Shown here: piece by piece, positions 56,477-64,000 of the stretch
Layout of the letters: every line of letters starts with the position of its first letter
Position numbering within the stretch: position 1 is the stretch's first letter
From: UM-FILTER-33-9 sp964530235
GTDB lineage: Bacteria; Patescibacteriota; Microgenomatia; UBA1406; GWC2-37-13
Length of the DNA: 64,000 bases
NCBI GenBank assembly: GCA_964530235.1
Contig: CAZGYB010000001.1
Coordinates: 340,908 to 404,907 of the forward strand
Reading direction: 5' to 3'
Position numbers and translations under genes: made by a program
The notes under the pieces: model-generated
The model's input: only the letters and a program-made list of their open reading frames with translations
The model's database searches: none
Told to the model about the DNA's origin: nothing

Positions 56477-59400
56477 ATGTCTGAAACCCAAAAAACCGGA
56501 CAGCAACCGGATGTTCAAACAACACGGCCCGTTGAAGCAGGAGAGCATGCGTCTTCTGCACAAGGGTCAAAACCGGAGACCATATCAGATTTGATTCAGG
56601 AACTTGCCAAACAAGCCCATCAAGGTAACGCAGTTGAAAGCATTCATGAAGAAATCAAGGAGAAAAAAGGAATAGAAGATAAAACAAACCGGGCAAACGC
56701 GCAAAAAATCATGGAAGATATTCGACAGGTTATTCGTGTTGCACGTGATCCTTCAAAAGTTTCGGAACTCCGGAAGCTCCCCGTTCTGGTTCAACAGGTG
56801 CTTCTTTCGGTTAAACTGAACGATGTGTACGAGAAAAGTTCTCCGATTTACTTTGCCTTTCTTGAAGCATCGGTGAATCCGGCAGTAAACTGGGATAAAT
56901 CTGAAGATTTAGCACAGTTAGCCCAGCGTATTTTTGAGATACGGGCAAGCGATCCTGAAGCAGCGAGACATGTTCTGAAACCACTTTGTGACCGACTGAA
57001 AGAAAAAGGTTTTAATACTGCTATAGATATTGTTAATTTTACTAATCGAGTTGTAACAACAAGCAGTCAAGAAGAGATACAAGAACGCAAAGCCATGGAA
57101 AAGGACTATCATGATGCGTATAGTACATTAACATCTTTTGCCCTTGGTCAGCCGTTTCACGACCGGATCCGTGCCGAAACAGATGCACAGTTTAGAGCAG
57201 CACGGTCTGAAGGTCGTATGACTCAAGAGGAATACAACGCAATCCTCCAGCAAAAACTTGATCAGGATGCAATGAACCTTCGGGGTGAAGTTTTGACAGC
57301 CTTCAACGAAATTGCTTCTGCGGGAAATGATTCGGAGCGGTTTGCGAAACTTACCATGTATAAACAGAAACTTGCTATGTTACAAAGTGCCGGTATGATT
57401 AGCGAACAAACGAAAAGAGATCTGGAACAGGTGCCCGGAAAGTTAGAGACTTGGTTTCAGAAAACTGATGAAAGAATGCTTATGGGTCACCGATTTATTG
57501 ATGAGGTAAAGAGACTTGGAACCATAGCGCTTTCAAAACGGCAGGAAGAGGTTTTGAAAGCAATGGACAATGCTGATAGTTTGGAAAAACTAATCCTTGA
57601 GTCAAAAGACCCCCAAACCGGAGACAGAATGTACGTAAGTCGTGCCTCAGATGGTACAGAAATAGTCAACTGGAATACGTTTTATCGGGATGTAAAAGAC
57701 ATTTGTGATGAAATCTTAAGTCTTGCGGATTCGCATCCGAACCAGTTTCATCAGGAAGCGTTTAATCCGATGTATGAGGGGCATTTATATAATATTCTTC
57801 TCAAGCAGTTTGCCCGTTTGGGTACGCAGATGAGTCAGTCGACAACTTCGAGGCTCAAAGATATGAAGGTTGAATACTTCGATATTACCAGTGTGCAGAA
57901 CCCGTATCAGTCCCAAGATGAAGGGCTCCCGCGTGATCTTTTACGGTTACGACAGCGGAAAGAGACTAAGTTTGCATCAGCGATGGAGAATCTGTTAGTT
58001 AATAGAATGACGAGCTTGCGCCAGGTGCGTGAACATTTTCACAATATTCAGGCTATTTGTAATTTAGGATTAGGATGGGAACAGCTCAGTCAGTATTCTG
58101 ACCGTTTAGGAATTCACGCTGTAGACTGGTATTATCACGAGGATGAAGAGCTTGGCATGGCGTACAACTTTTATATGTCAAGTCTGGAAGATGAGGTTTC
58201 TACCAACGGAAGGATCATGCGGACTGATTTTGGTCACCCTGACGATCAGTATGCACTGAACCCAACAGAACGTCGAGCATTTGCCCAGATGGTTTCGGTT
58301 ATGATGCAAAATCCAGCATATAAAGGTTTGGAACGGGATGCAATCGAAAAAAAAGCACGTCAAAAAATTCGTTCTGCTGCTGCAGTTGCGCAAGGGGTAA
58401 CCGGTGAGTTCTGGAATATTTTGATGACTGCCCGTATGCCGATTGGCCGGACCCGGGGGGTTGACGGCAACGGAGATGAGGTGTTATTGGTGACAGGATC
58501 ATATGTCGGAACAGAGAGCGCGGGGTATGAAAAAATGATCACACAGCTTGATCTGGATCTTTTGCTTGAACGGTTTGGACTTCCTAAGTTTTTTAATCAG
58601 TTTCGCTATGTTTTCCGACCCCGTGATCTTCATCACCCACCAGGGCCGTATTCAAAAGACGGAATGTATCTTGGCCACCACGGCAATATTTATGAGGTTC
58701 GGAAAATGAAAGAAAACGCTTTTTTTAAAGGAATGTCAGATGAGCTGGCTGATTTTGATGAAAAGTTTGTAACCATGACCGACTATTTGCGTACAAACTG
58801 TGTTGGATTATTTGCTCGGGGAGGATGGAGATTTGCAAACTGGGAAGCCTATTTATTTCCTCGTGACAATCAACCGAAAAATCCTGAAGCATACAAGTCA
58901 ATCGATTACATAAAAACTCTTCATACTCTTCGTGGTGTTGGAAGTTATGTGGTAAAACGCTTTCTTGATGATTTGGCAGGAGGCGGATTAACGTATGTTC
59001 AGGTTGGAAATATGACTCAACAGGAAGTTTTTTATTTTACCGGGGGTCGGTTAGATAAAACAGGTGGAGCAATAACACCAGAAGAAAAAAAGAAGTACTT
59101 TTCAAAAGACGTACTCTATAAAACCTTGATATTCAATCAAATTGCACGGGTAAGCCCATCCAGGTTTCTCCGTTTTGAATCTCGTCAGTTTACTCCTTCT
59201 GATGAACTGACGCTCCAGACAGAGTTAACAAACAGGTTAAAGGCCGTGTTAGCTGATCGGAATTTGCATTATAGTAAAGAGATTGTCGAAGACCAGGTGT
59301 TTAAAATGTATGCAACTGCTCTCACGCTCGCGGAAAAAAGCACCTGGTGGCAAAGACGCCTGAATTCAACTGACTATCTTTTTGATATTGAAGATATTAA

Positions 59401-60541
59401 TGAATCGTGCCGGTCCCAGCTTCTTGAGTTTTTTAATCAATATAAACGTGATGTCGGTGAATCGACACGGACAGGAGGCCAGGTGATTAAAATCCTTGAA
59501 AACGAGGAAGACTTTTTGTTTGTTCTTAAGGATGTGTACCAGACGCTTCGGGCATCGGTTGGAAATCCAGGGAATTTTGACCCGTCTTTACCAAAAGGAG
59601 CTGATCGCGGATTACGAGCGGGTAAACGCAGGTATCGGTACAACGATATTTCCCGCGGTGAGGAAACACTTCAAGAGCGGTTTGCACGGTTTTTGGCAAC
59701 AACCGATGGAAGTGCAAAAGGCGACATTATTCATCGTTTAGCAGGGAGTGATTTCGACATGAGCGAATTCTACTTTAGTGCTGGAGGTGACCGGGGAACC
59801 GGGCGCAGTATGGGAGAAACATTTAAGGTTGCTTCAGAAATGAATCCAACGGTGAGCGAAATTTTTAATGTTGCGATTCCGGAGCTGGTGAAAGGACATT
59901 ATAAAGATATCCACGAGTTTGAAAAGGCAGTGCAGCAACTATTTGCGGATAGAATTAAAAAAATTCATGGTGCAATTGCGAATATGGATAAAGCGCAGGC
60001 GGATAAATATGTGGTATCACTCGGTGTGTTTATTGCACAGCTTATGGGAGAGGATAGAATATACCGAATCAGAGGACTTGGTGATGCTGTGGAAAATTTT
60101 GTTCGCCGGATGGATCCGACAACTGCTGCATCAGCTATGCAGGATTTTTTTGGAACCTCACTCGCTCATCCCACGCTCGCATTGAACAGTGATCAGCTGT
60201 ATGCGTTTGGTGAAATTTTTCTTCGCGCTTGTAATGTTCCATTGGACAAACCGATAGCAGAAACCTATGTTCCGGTAAAGTTTTTAGGAAAAGAATTATG
60301 GAAAAAACGGGTGAACCAGGGAGAAGAATGGGAGAAAACGAAAGTTCTCGGTTTTATTCCTTGGAGAAAAAAAGTATATACAAAGGGTCATGATGCGACA
60401 ATTCATGATTTTGAAAAGGCAATAGGACTTACAACAGGTGCCAAATGGCTTGAAACCTACGGTCCTGCAGCAGTAATTGCGATAGTTGCAATCTTGCTTT
60501 TGATGCTCAAAATGGCAATGGATAAAAATAAGAAAAAATAA
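56477..60541 (+). CDS. Very large tail-anchored protein, unknown function
   Basis: 1354 residues, the biggest gene in the window, in no family I know. Residues 1-75 are polar and probably disordered (TGQQPDVQTTRPVEAGEHAS). From about 76 to 1300 it is mostly helical, with DPSKVSEL, DRGLRAGKRRYRYNDISRGE and several Tyr/Phe-rich globular stretches; no nucleotide-binding loop is evident. One membrane helix stands at the very end (about 1326-1348), followed by KNKKK, so the bulk should lie in the cytosol, anchored to the membrane. The neighbours are T4SS-like membrane proteins, so a role in a surface apparatus is possible. Confidence 0.75.
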   Translation: MSETQKTGQQPDVQTTRPVEAGEHASSAQGSKPETISDLIQELAKQAHQGNAVESIHEEIKEKKGIEDKTNRANAQKIMEDIRQVIRVARDPSKVSELRKLPVLVQQVLLSVKLNDVYEKSSPIYFAFLEASVNPAVNWDKSEDLAQLAQRIFEIRASDPEAARHVLKPLCDRLKEKGFNTAIDIVNFTNRVVTTSSQEEIQERKAMEKDYHDAYSTLTSFALGQPFHDRIRAETDAQFRAARSEGRMTQEEYNAILQQKLDQDAMNLRGEVLTAFNEIASAGNDSERFAKLTMYKQKLAMLQSAGMISEQTKRDLEQVPGKLETWFQKTDERMLMGHRFIDEVKRLGTIALSKRQEEVLKAMDNADSLEKLILESKDPQTGDRMYVSRASDGTEIVNWNTFYRDVKDICDEILSLADSHPNQFHQEAFNPMYEGHLYNILLKQFARLGTQMSQSTTSRLKDMKVEYFDITSVQNPYQSQDEGLPRDLLRLRQRKETKFASAMENLLVNRMTSLRQVREHFHNIQAICNLGLGWEQLSQYSDRLGIHAVDWYYHEDEELGMAYNFYMSSLEDEVSTNGRIMRTDFGHPDDQYALNPTERRAFAQMVSVMMQNPAYKGLERDAIEKKARQKIRSAAAVAQGVTGEFWNILMTARMPIGRTRGVDGNGDEVLLVTGSYVGTESAGYEKMITQLDLDLLLERFGLPKFFNQFRYVFRPRDLHHPPGPYSKDGMYLGHHGNIYEVRKMKENAFFKGMSDELADFDEKFVTMTDYLRTNCVGLFARGGWRFANWEAYLFPRDNQPKNPEAYKSIDYIKTLHTLRGVGSYVVKRFLDDLAGGGLTYVQVGNMTQQEVFYFTGGRLDKTGGAITPEEKKKYFSKDVLYKTLIFNQIARVSPSRFLRFESRQFTPSDELTLQTELTNRLKAVLADRNLHYSKEIVEDQVFKMYATALTLAEKSTWWQRRLNSTDYLFDIEDINESCRSQLLEFFNQYKRDVGESTRTGGQVIKILENEEDFLFVLKDVYQTLRASVGNPGNFDPSLPKGADRGLRAGKRRYRYNDISRGEETLQERFARFLATTDGSAKGDIIHRLAGSDFDMSEFYFSAGGDRGTGRSMGETFKVASEMNPTVSEIFNVAIPELVKGHYKDIHEFEKAVQQLFADRIKKIHGAIANMDKAQADKYVVSLGVFIAQLMGEDRIYRIRGLGDAVENFVRRMDPTTAASAMQDFFGTSLAHPTLALNSDQLYAFGEIFLRACNVPLDKPIAETYVPVKFLGKELWKKRVNQGEEWEKTKVLGFIPWRKKVYTKGHDATIHDFEKAIGLTTGAKWLETYGPAAVIAIVAILLLMLKMAMDKNKKK

Positions 60542-60570
60542 TGGGAAATTATGTATAGTAATATATACTT

Positions 60571-61284
60571 ATGAAAAAAATACTTTTATGTATTTGCGTT
60601 TATCTATTTTTTAGTGGGTCTACGTTTGCTGCTACTCGTTCAAGTCAGAAGATTCCAGGGATAACATGTGGGTTAGCTGGTGAAATTACAGATAATAAAG
60701 ATAGCTGTTGTTATGTGCAAGCCACTACTCTTCCCAGGCCACCGAGTTGGGTACAAGCCGTGCCATTACTCGGTCACCATGCGAGAATTTGGAGAGAACA
60801 AGTTGAGCAAATGGAGGAAATTCAAAGAGAGGTTGGTGATTATCCTTGCTATGTTGGTGAAGCTTCTTTGCCTACCGATCTATCAAATCCCAACTGTAAA
60901 TGTATAAATCCCTCCGCGAGTGCCAGTGCAACAGTGAGGCAGTTCTGTACGAAATATATTAAAAGCGGATCAGAAGTAGTTAAATGTATAGATTGTGCCA
61001 ATAGGGGAATATATACCGGTATGGGATGTATCCCTTTAAGTATTTCAGACTTTATTGGAAAATTTATATTGGGTTGGGGTATTGGTTTTGCTGGAGGTAT
61101 TGCTTTACTTTGTATTATCTATTCGGCTTTTCGGATGCAGACATCGATGGGAAATCCTGAAATAGTGAAAAAAGCCCAGGAAAATCTCACAGCCTGTATT
61201 ACCGGTTTAATCCTGATTATTTTTTCAGTATTTATTCTGCGGTTGATTGGAGTAAGTATTTTACGAATACCATTTTTGAATTAA
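60571..61284 (+). CDS. Secreted Cys-rich protein with C-terminal pilin-like two-helix domain
   Basis: 237 residues. Signal peptide (MKKILLCICVYLFFSGSTFA, cleavage about after residue 20). An outer domain with about ten cysteines (CGLAGE, SCCYVQ, CKCINPS, CIDCANRG), suggesting disulfides. Two C-terminal membrane helices (about 168-190 and 210-232) joined by QTSMGNPEIVKKAQENL, as in VirB2/TrbC-like proteins. A TATAGT box 11 bases before the ATG. Resembles the T4SS-associated proteins of Patescibacteria. Confidence 0.65.
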   Translation: MKKILLCICVYLFFSGSTFAATRSSQKIPGITCGLAGEITDNKDSCCYVQATTLPRPPSWVQAVPLLGHHARIWREQVEQMEEIQREVGDYPCYVGEASLPTDLSNPNCKCINPSASASATVRQFCTKYIKSGSEVVKCIDCANRGIYTGMGCIPLSISDFIGKFILGWGIGFAGGIALLCIIYSAFRMQTSMGNPEIVKKAQENLTACITGLILIIFSVFILRLIGVSILRIPFLN

Positions 61285-61288
61285 ATGG

Positions 61289-62914
61289 CTAGGGTGTTGA
61301 GGGTCTATCTTTAATACCGAGTGCGTTGAAAATATACCTTAGAGGGGCTATTTTTGGCGCTATAAGAGCGTATTTTTGTATTTCACCTAGTCCACCGCTA
61401 ATTCCGGAAGATGCTCCTCCAAAGAATGTACCAATACCAGCTTCGAGAGGTAATGGTTTAGGATTAATTATCTTTTGAAGGAGCATAATGAGGTCAGGCG
61501 TCATAAACAAAATCCACATTCCAATTATAAACGTATAACTTTCTGGGTTAATTCCTACCATAAATGGGGGCTGAAGTAGTACACCTGACTGTGCGGACTG
61601 TGTAACAACTGAGGCGATTAAAAAGATAGCAATGAGTGCTGGAAAAACGATAAGTTCATTCAGAAGGTTTTTAATCCATGAAATAAAAGTTGATTGACCT
61701 GGGATAGCTTCAAGCATAAGATATAACGGAGACAAAATAATTAGCAAAAAAAGTTTAATATAAGCAGAGATTAGCATAAAGAAAATTCTAAAAAATAACA
61801 TTACTGTAGTTAAAAAAATTACTAATCCAAGAAGTAAAGGGATAATAAGTATTGGTCCTAGTAATAATGAAAGAGCAGCTGCTACAACAGCAATACTACT
61901 ATTTTTTAAGAGTTTGAGAAGTCCGGAAACAGAAGCTCCTACTACTAATTCTGCTTTAACTTCGGCATCAAGATGTAGAAGCCCATCTAAAAGTGGACTA
62001 CGAAATATCCAGGGAAAAAGAAAATAAATACTTATCATTGATCCGATAACCCGTATAATTGCGCCAATTGTAGGAACTAAATTAAGTAAAGAATTAGGAA
62101 GAGTCCAGAAAATGTTTCCTATGTTATGATTTAACAACGATCCAAATATTAAACCAGGCCCTGCAGTCATATACTTATTTTGTAATTCTGCAACATTTAA
62201 TGAATTTGTTGGGTCTGATGGGCCTATAATTGAAATAATCAGAGCGATTGACAAATACATTAAGTCGATAAAAAATCCCGCAATTGCAAAAGAAAATGTT
62301 ATATAGATAAGCGACATAACAATTTTTGGAAGTGCATTTTCAACGCTGACGACTGTTTGCGGATTGATTTTAGTTCGGAACATTATCATAAATCCAATAG
62401 TCATAATTACAAGGACTAATATCATGTATGATACATCTCTTAACGCCTTCCATATCGCTGTTAAAGGCTTAATAGAAGCAAATCCAATTCCTTCAGCTGC
62501 CATTATGTGAGGAATAAAACCTGCATTTGCAAGCTCATTAGACACCCATTGAATCCCAGACGCGGGAGGATTTAGATAAGGGTAAAGAAGTAATTGGGTT
62601 GCTGAGCCTATTATACTTTTACTAAAGTATTTATCAGTATCATTCGGATTATCAGTACAAGCTTCACCAATTAACGAACATGTTGAGTAACGTAATAGTC
62701 GTGAAAAAAGCCTCCCTTGTTCGGTTGATAAAATCTTAGGATTATTAATCATGGAGTAAATTTTCTCTCTGTTATGTTCCACAATATTAGTGGATAGATT
62801 TACTCTGTTTTTATGAATAATTTGGAAGAATAGAACAATGACAATTATATAAACCGTAAGGACAATAAATCCTGTTCTGAAGATTTTTACCCCTTTTTTT
62901 AAACCCGAAAGCAT
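61289..62914 (-). CDS. VirB6/TrbL-like polytopic membrane protein
   Basis: 541 residues: an N-terminal helix (about 15-35), an outer loop and then about eight helices between 155 and 490. The core resembles TrbL/VirB6: IMTIGFMIMFRTKINPQTVV (about 171-190), IVMSLIYITFSFAIAGFFID (about 198-217) and a long glycine-containing segment. The C-terminus ends with GGASSGISGGLGEIQK. Likely part of a DNA or protein transfer channel together with the pilin-like proteins. TACAAT five bases before the ATG. Confidence 0.7.
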   Translation of the reverse strand: MLSGLKKGVKIFRTGFIVLTVYIIVIVLFFQIIHKNRVNLSTNIVEHNREKIYSMINNPKILSTEQGRLFSRLLRYSTCSLIGEACTDNPNDTDKYFSKSIIGSATQLLLYPYLNPPASGIQWVSNELANAGFIPHIMAAEGIGFASIKPLTAIWKALRDVSYMILVLVIMTIGFMIMFRTKINPQTVVSVENALPKIVMSLIYITFSFAIAGFFIDLMYLSIALIISIIGPSDPTNSLNVAELQNKYMTAGPGLIFGSLLNHNIGNIFWTLPNSLLNLVPTIGAIIRVIGSMISIYFLFPWIFRSPLLDGLLHLDAEVKAELVVGASVSGLLKLLKNSSIAVVAAALSLLLGPILIIPLLLGLVIFLTTVMLFFRIFFMLISAYIKLFLLIILSPLYLMLEAIPGQSTFISWIKNLLNELIVFPALIAIFLIASVVTQSAQSGVLLQPPFMVGINPESYTFIIGMWILFMTPDLIMLLQKIINPKPLPLEAGIGTFFGGASSGISGGLGEIQKYALIAPKIAPLRYIFNALGIKDRPSTP

Positions 62915-62954
62915 ATGTTATTGTAGTCAAAAAGAAAGAGGAAAGTCAAATTGA

Positions 62955-63395
62955 TTATTGAAAAGTAAACCGATTTAGGGGAATTAGCGGGTAGTTTTTT
63001 TCAAGCCATGCTGAAAATGTTGCCTGATTGGTTTCCTTCGGTTCTTCAAGAATGACGTTAAATAAATCGTTGCTGTAGTCAAAAAAAATACCGAATCCTT
63101 CTGCTTTCAGCGGAGTTTTTCTTCGAAGACTGTATTTTTGAGCTGAAAAGTTAAGTTCTTCCTGGGGTATTTCGGGATTTGTATCTGCTCCGGTAAATGC
63201 AGGCGGTATTAGTGTTGGAGAAGGGCTTATTTTTTTTTGGGGGGGAAGAGCATATAGGGTTGGGGTTGGGAAAAAGGGGAGGATTGGATTTTTAACACCG
63301 TTTTTTCTCGATGAAAGCAGGATTGTCGTTAGATATATAACAAAAAGAAAAACAAGAAGCAATACGCCTAAAATGAGCAGTTTTTGTTTTTTCAT
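62955..63395 (-). CDS. Membrane-anchored protein with Pro-rich linker
   Basis: 146 residues: an N-terminal membrane helix (about 7-28), a Pro/Thr-rich linker (LPFFPTPTLYALPP...PSPTLIPP, about 39-66) and a small outer domain (about 75-146). Family not recognised. Four bases after the C39-like protease gene, so cotranscribed with it. Confidence 0.6.
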   Translation of the reverse strand: MKKQKLLILGVLLLVFLFVIYLTTILLSSRKNGVKNPILPFFPTPTLYALPPQKKISPSPTLIPPAFTGADTNPEIPQEELNFSAQKYSLRRKTPLKAEGFGIFFDYSNDLFNVILEEPKETNQATFSAWLEKNYPLIPLNRFTFQ

Positions 63396-63399
63396 AATA

Positions 63400-64000
63400 T
63401 TATTTTTTCACCGCAAATGCGGATAAATATTTAGGGAATGGATACCGTGAATTCTGATTAATCGGCGGAATTTTCCCTGATCCATAATATGGATCATAGG
63501 CGTAAACATTATTGCTGTCATCAATATTGGTAACCCAGAAAAAATGATTTAACGACGCAGAACTTGAAAAACTTGCGAGAACAAATATGGTCCACCCATT
63601 TCTTATATAGGATTTCATATCTCCTGCAACCTGTTCAATCAGATAACCCCTATCATTGTAGGGAAAAATATAGTCTGATGTTGCAATACCATTTTGCTGG
63701 AGAACTGCTTTTGCAGATCCGATCGAGGTTCCGCAGCGCGCTCTTCCCTGAGCTTTATAAATATCAACTACATCAGGAGGGGTAATCGACTGCTGCAGAT
63801 AAGAAGAAAGTATCATGCTGACGCTGGTTGGCCCGCATCCACAAGCGCAGATAGTTTTTGTCGAGGTAAGTGGATAATTGTCGTATGGTCCCCCACACTG
63901 AGGGTAGTATACATATCCTCCTCCGGTTGGTGGAGTCGGTCCGGCTGTCGGCGTCGGCACCCCAGCGGGTACGGTTGGACTGGGATAGGTGCTGGGGATA
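63400..64000 (-). CDS. C39-like cysteine protease domain, 5' part outside the window
   Basis: The reading frame runs through the right edge, so the N-terminus is missing; what precedes the domain is a Pro/Thr linker (TPTAGPTPPTGGG). The visible domain has CGCGPTSVSMILSSY (catalytic Cys), HFFWVTNIDD (His) and VYAYDPYYGSG (Asp/Asn), the order of papain-like C39_2 peptidases. Probably acts on peptides or wall peptides at the surface. Shares the linker style with the transglycosylase at 7388-7945. Confidence 0.75.
   Translation of the reverse strand, partial: IPSTYPSPTVPAGVPTPTAGPTPPTGGGYVYYPQCGGPYDNYPLTSTKTICACGCGPTSVSMILSSYLQQSITPPDVVDIYKAQGRARCGTSIGSAKAVLQQNGIATSDYIFPYNDRGYLIEQVAGDMKSYIRNGWTIFVLASFSSSASLNHFFWVTNIDDSNNVYAYDPYYGSGKIPPINQNSRYPFPKYLSAFAVKK

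Overview
The window looks like a contiguous piece of chromosome from a small-genome bacterium, most likely a member of the Candidate Phyla Radiation (Patescibacteria; the gene mix suggests the Microgenomates side, which is inference). The reasons are: very tight packing with 4-14 base overlaps; many small membrane proteins without a recognised family; VirB2/TrbC-like pilins and a VirB6/TrbL-like protein; an archaeal-style mevalonate operon; an ATP-dependent DNA ligase; no fatty acid synthesis genes; and Pro/Thr-linker cell-wall enzymes. TGA behaves as a stop, so this is genetic code 11. No phage, insertion sequence or CRISPR array was seen.

Layout. 1-4.1 kb: glmS behind a roughly 275-base structured leader, LemA and MltG. 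4.1-12.2 kb: accessory-looking genes (GT9-like glycosyltransferase, GIY-YIG-like protein, transglycosylase, possible PD-(D/E)XK protein, cupin, KsgA/Erm-type rRNA methylase, hydrolase, deaminase) and tRNA-Gln. 12.3-18.6 kb: enolase, rhodanese, a lipid module (PlsY, FakA-FakB fusion, second PlsY), a RecB-like nuclease and a lone 5S rRNA gene with its own promoter. 18.8-22.7 kb: PH-like membrane protein, a large membrane/propeller protein, an ECF sigma factor and a small membrane partner. 22.8-31.1 kb: a complete mevalonate operon in eight genes, two pilin genes on the other strand, and undecaprenyl-diphosphate synthase. 31.2-46.4 kb: Fic protein, Gld-type ABC exporter, superoxide dismutase, TrmD, YidD, GT-C-like protein, DprA, RpiB, HU, RNase Y, RecX, RecA and ComM. 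46.5-52.4 kb: DNA ligase, two GT2 transferases, a small strongly promoted gene and a DUF2298 protein. 52.5-64 kb: ValRS, L34, YidC, KhpB, a 1354-residue tail-anchored protein, T4SS-like membrane proteins and a C39-like protease cut by the window edge.

How the genes work together. The mevalonate genes go from acetyl-CoA to IPP/DMAPP and feed UppS, which makes the lipid carrier for wall synthesis (GlmS, MltG, glycosyltransferases). The FakA-FakB fusion plus two PlsY suggests phospholipids are made from scavenged fatty acids. DprA, ComM, RecA, RecX and the pilin-like genes fit DNA uptake and recombination.

The most striking signals are: (1) the long folded glmS leader in a genome where most transcripts appear to start at or within a few bases of the start codon; (2) that leaderless pattern itself, set against two genes with perfect Shine-Dalgarno sequences; (3) the PlsY-FakAB-PlsY module; (4) the mevalonate operon with a cysteine-free DUF35 protein and a decarboxylase whose catalytic Asp is replaced by Asn; and (5) related A/T-rich inserts placed in frame inside TrmD, ValRS and DNA ligase.
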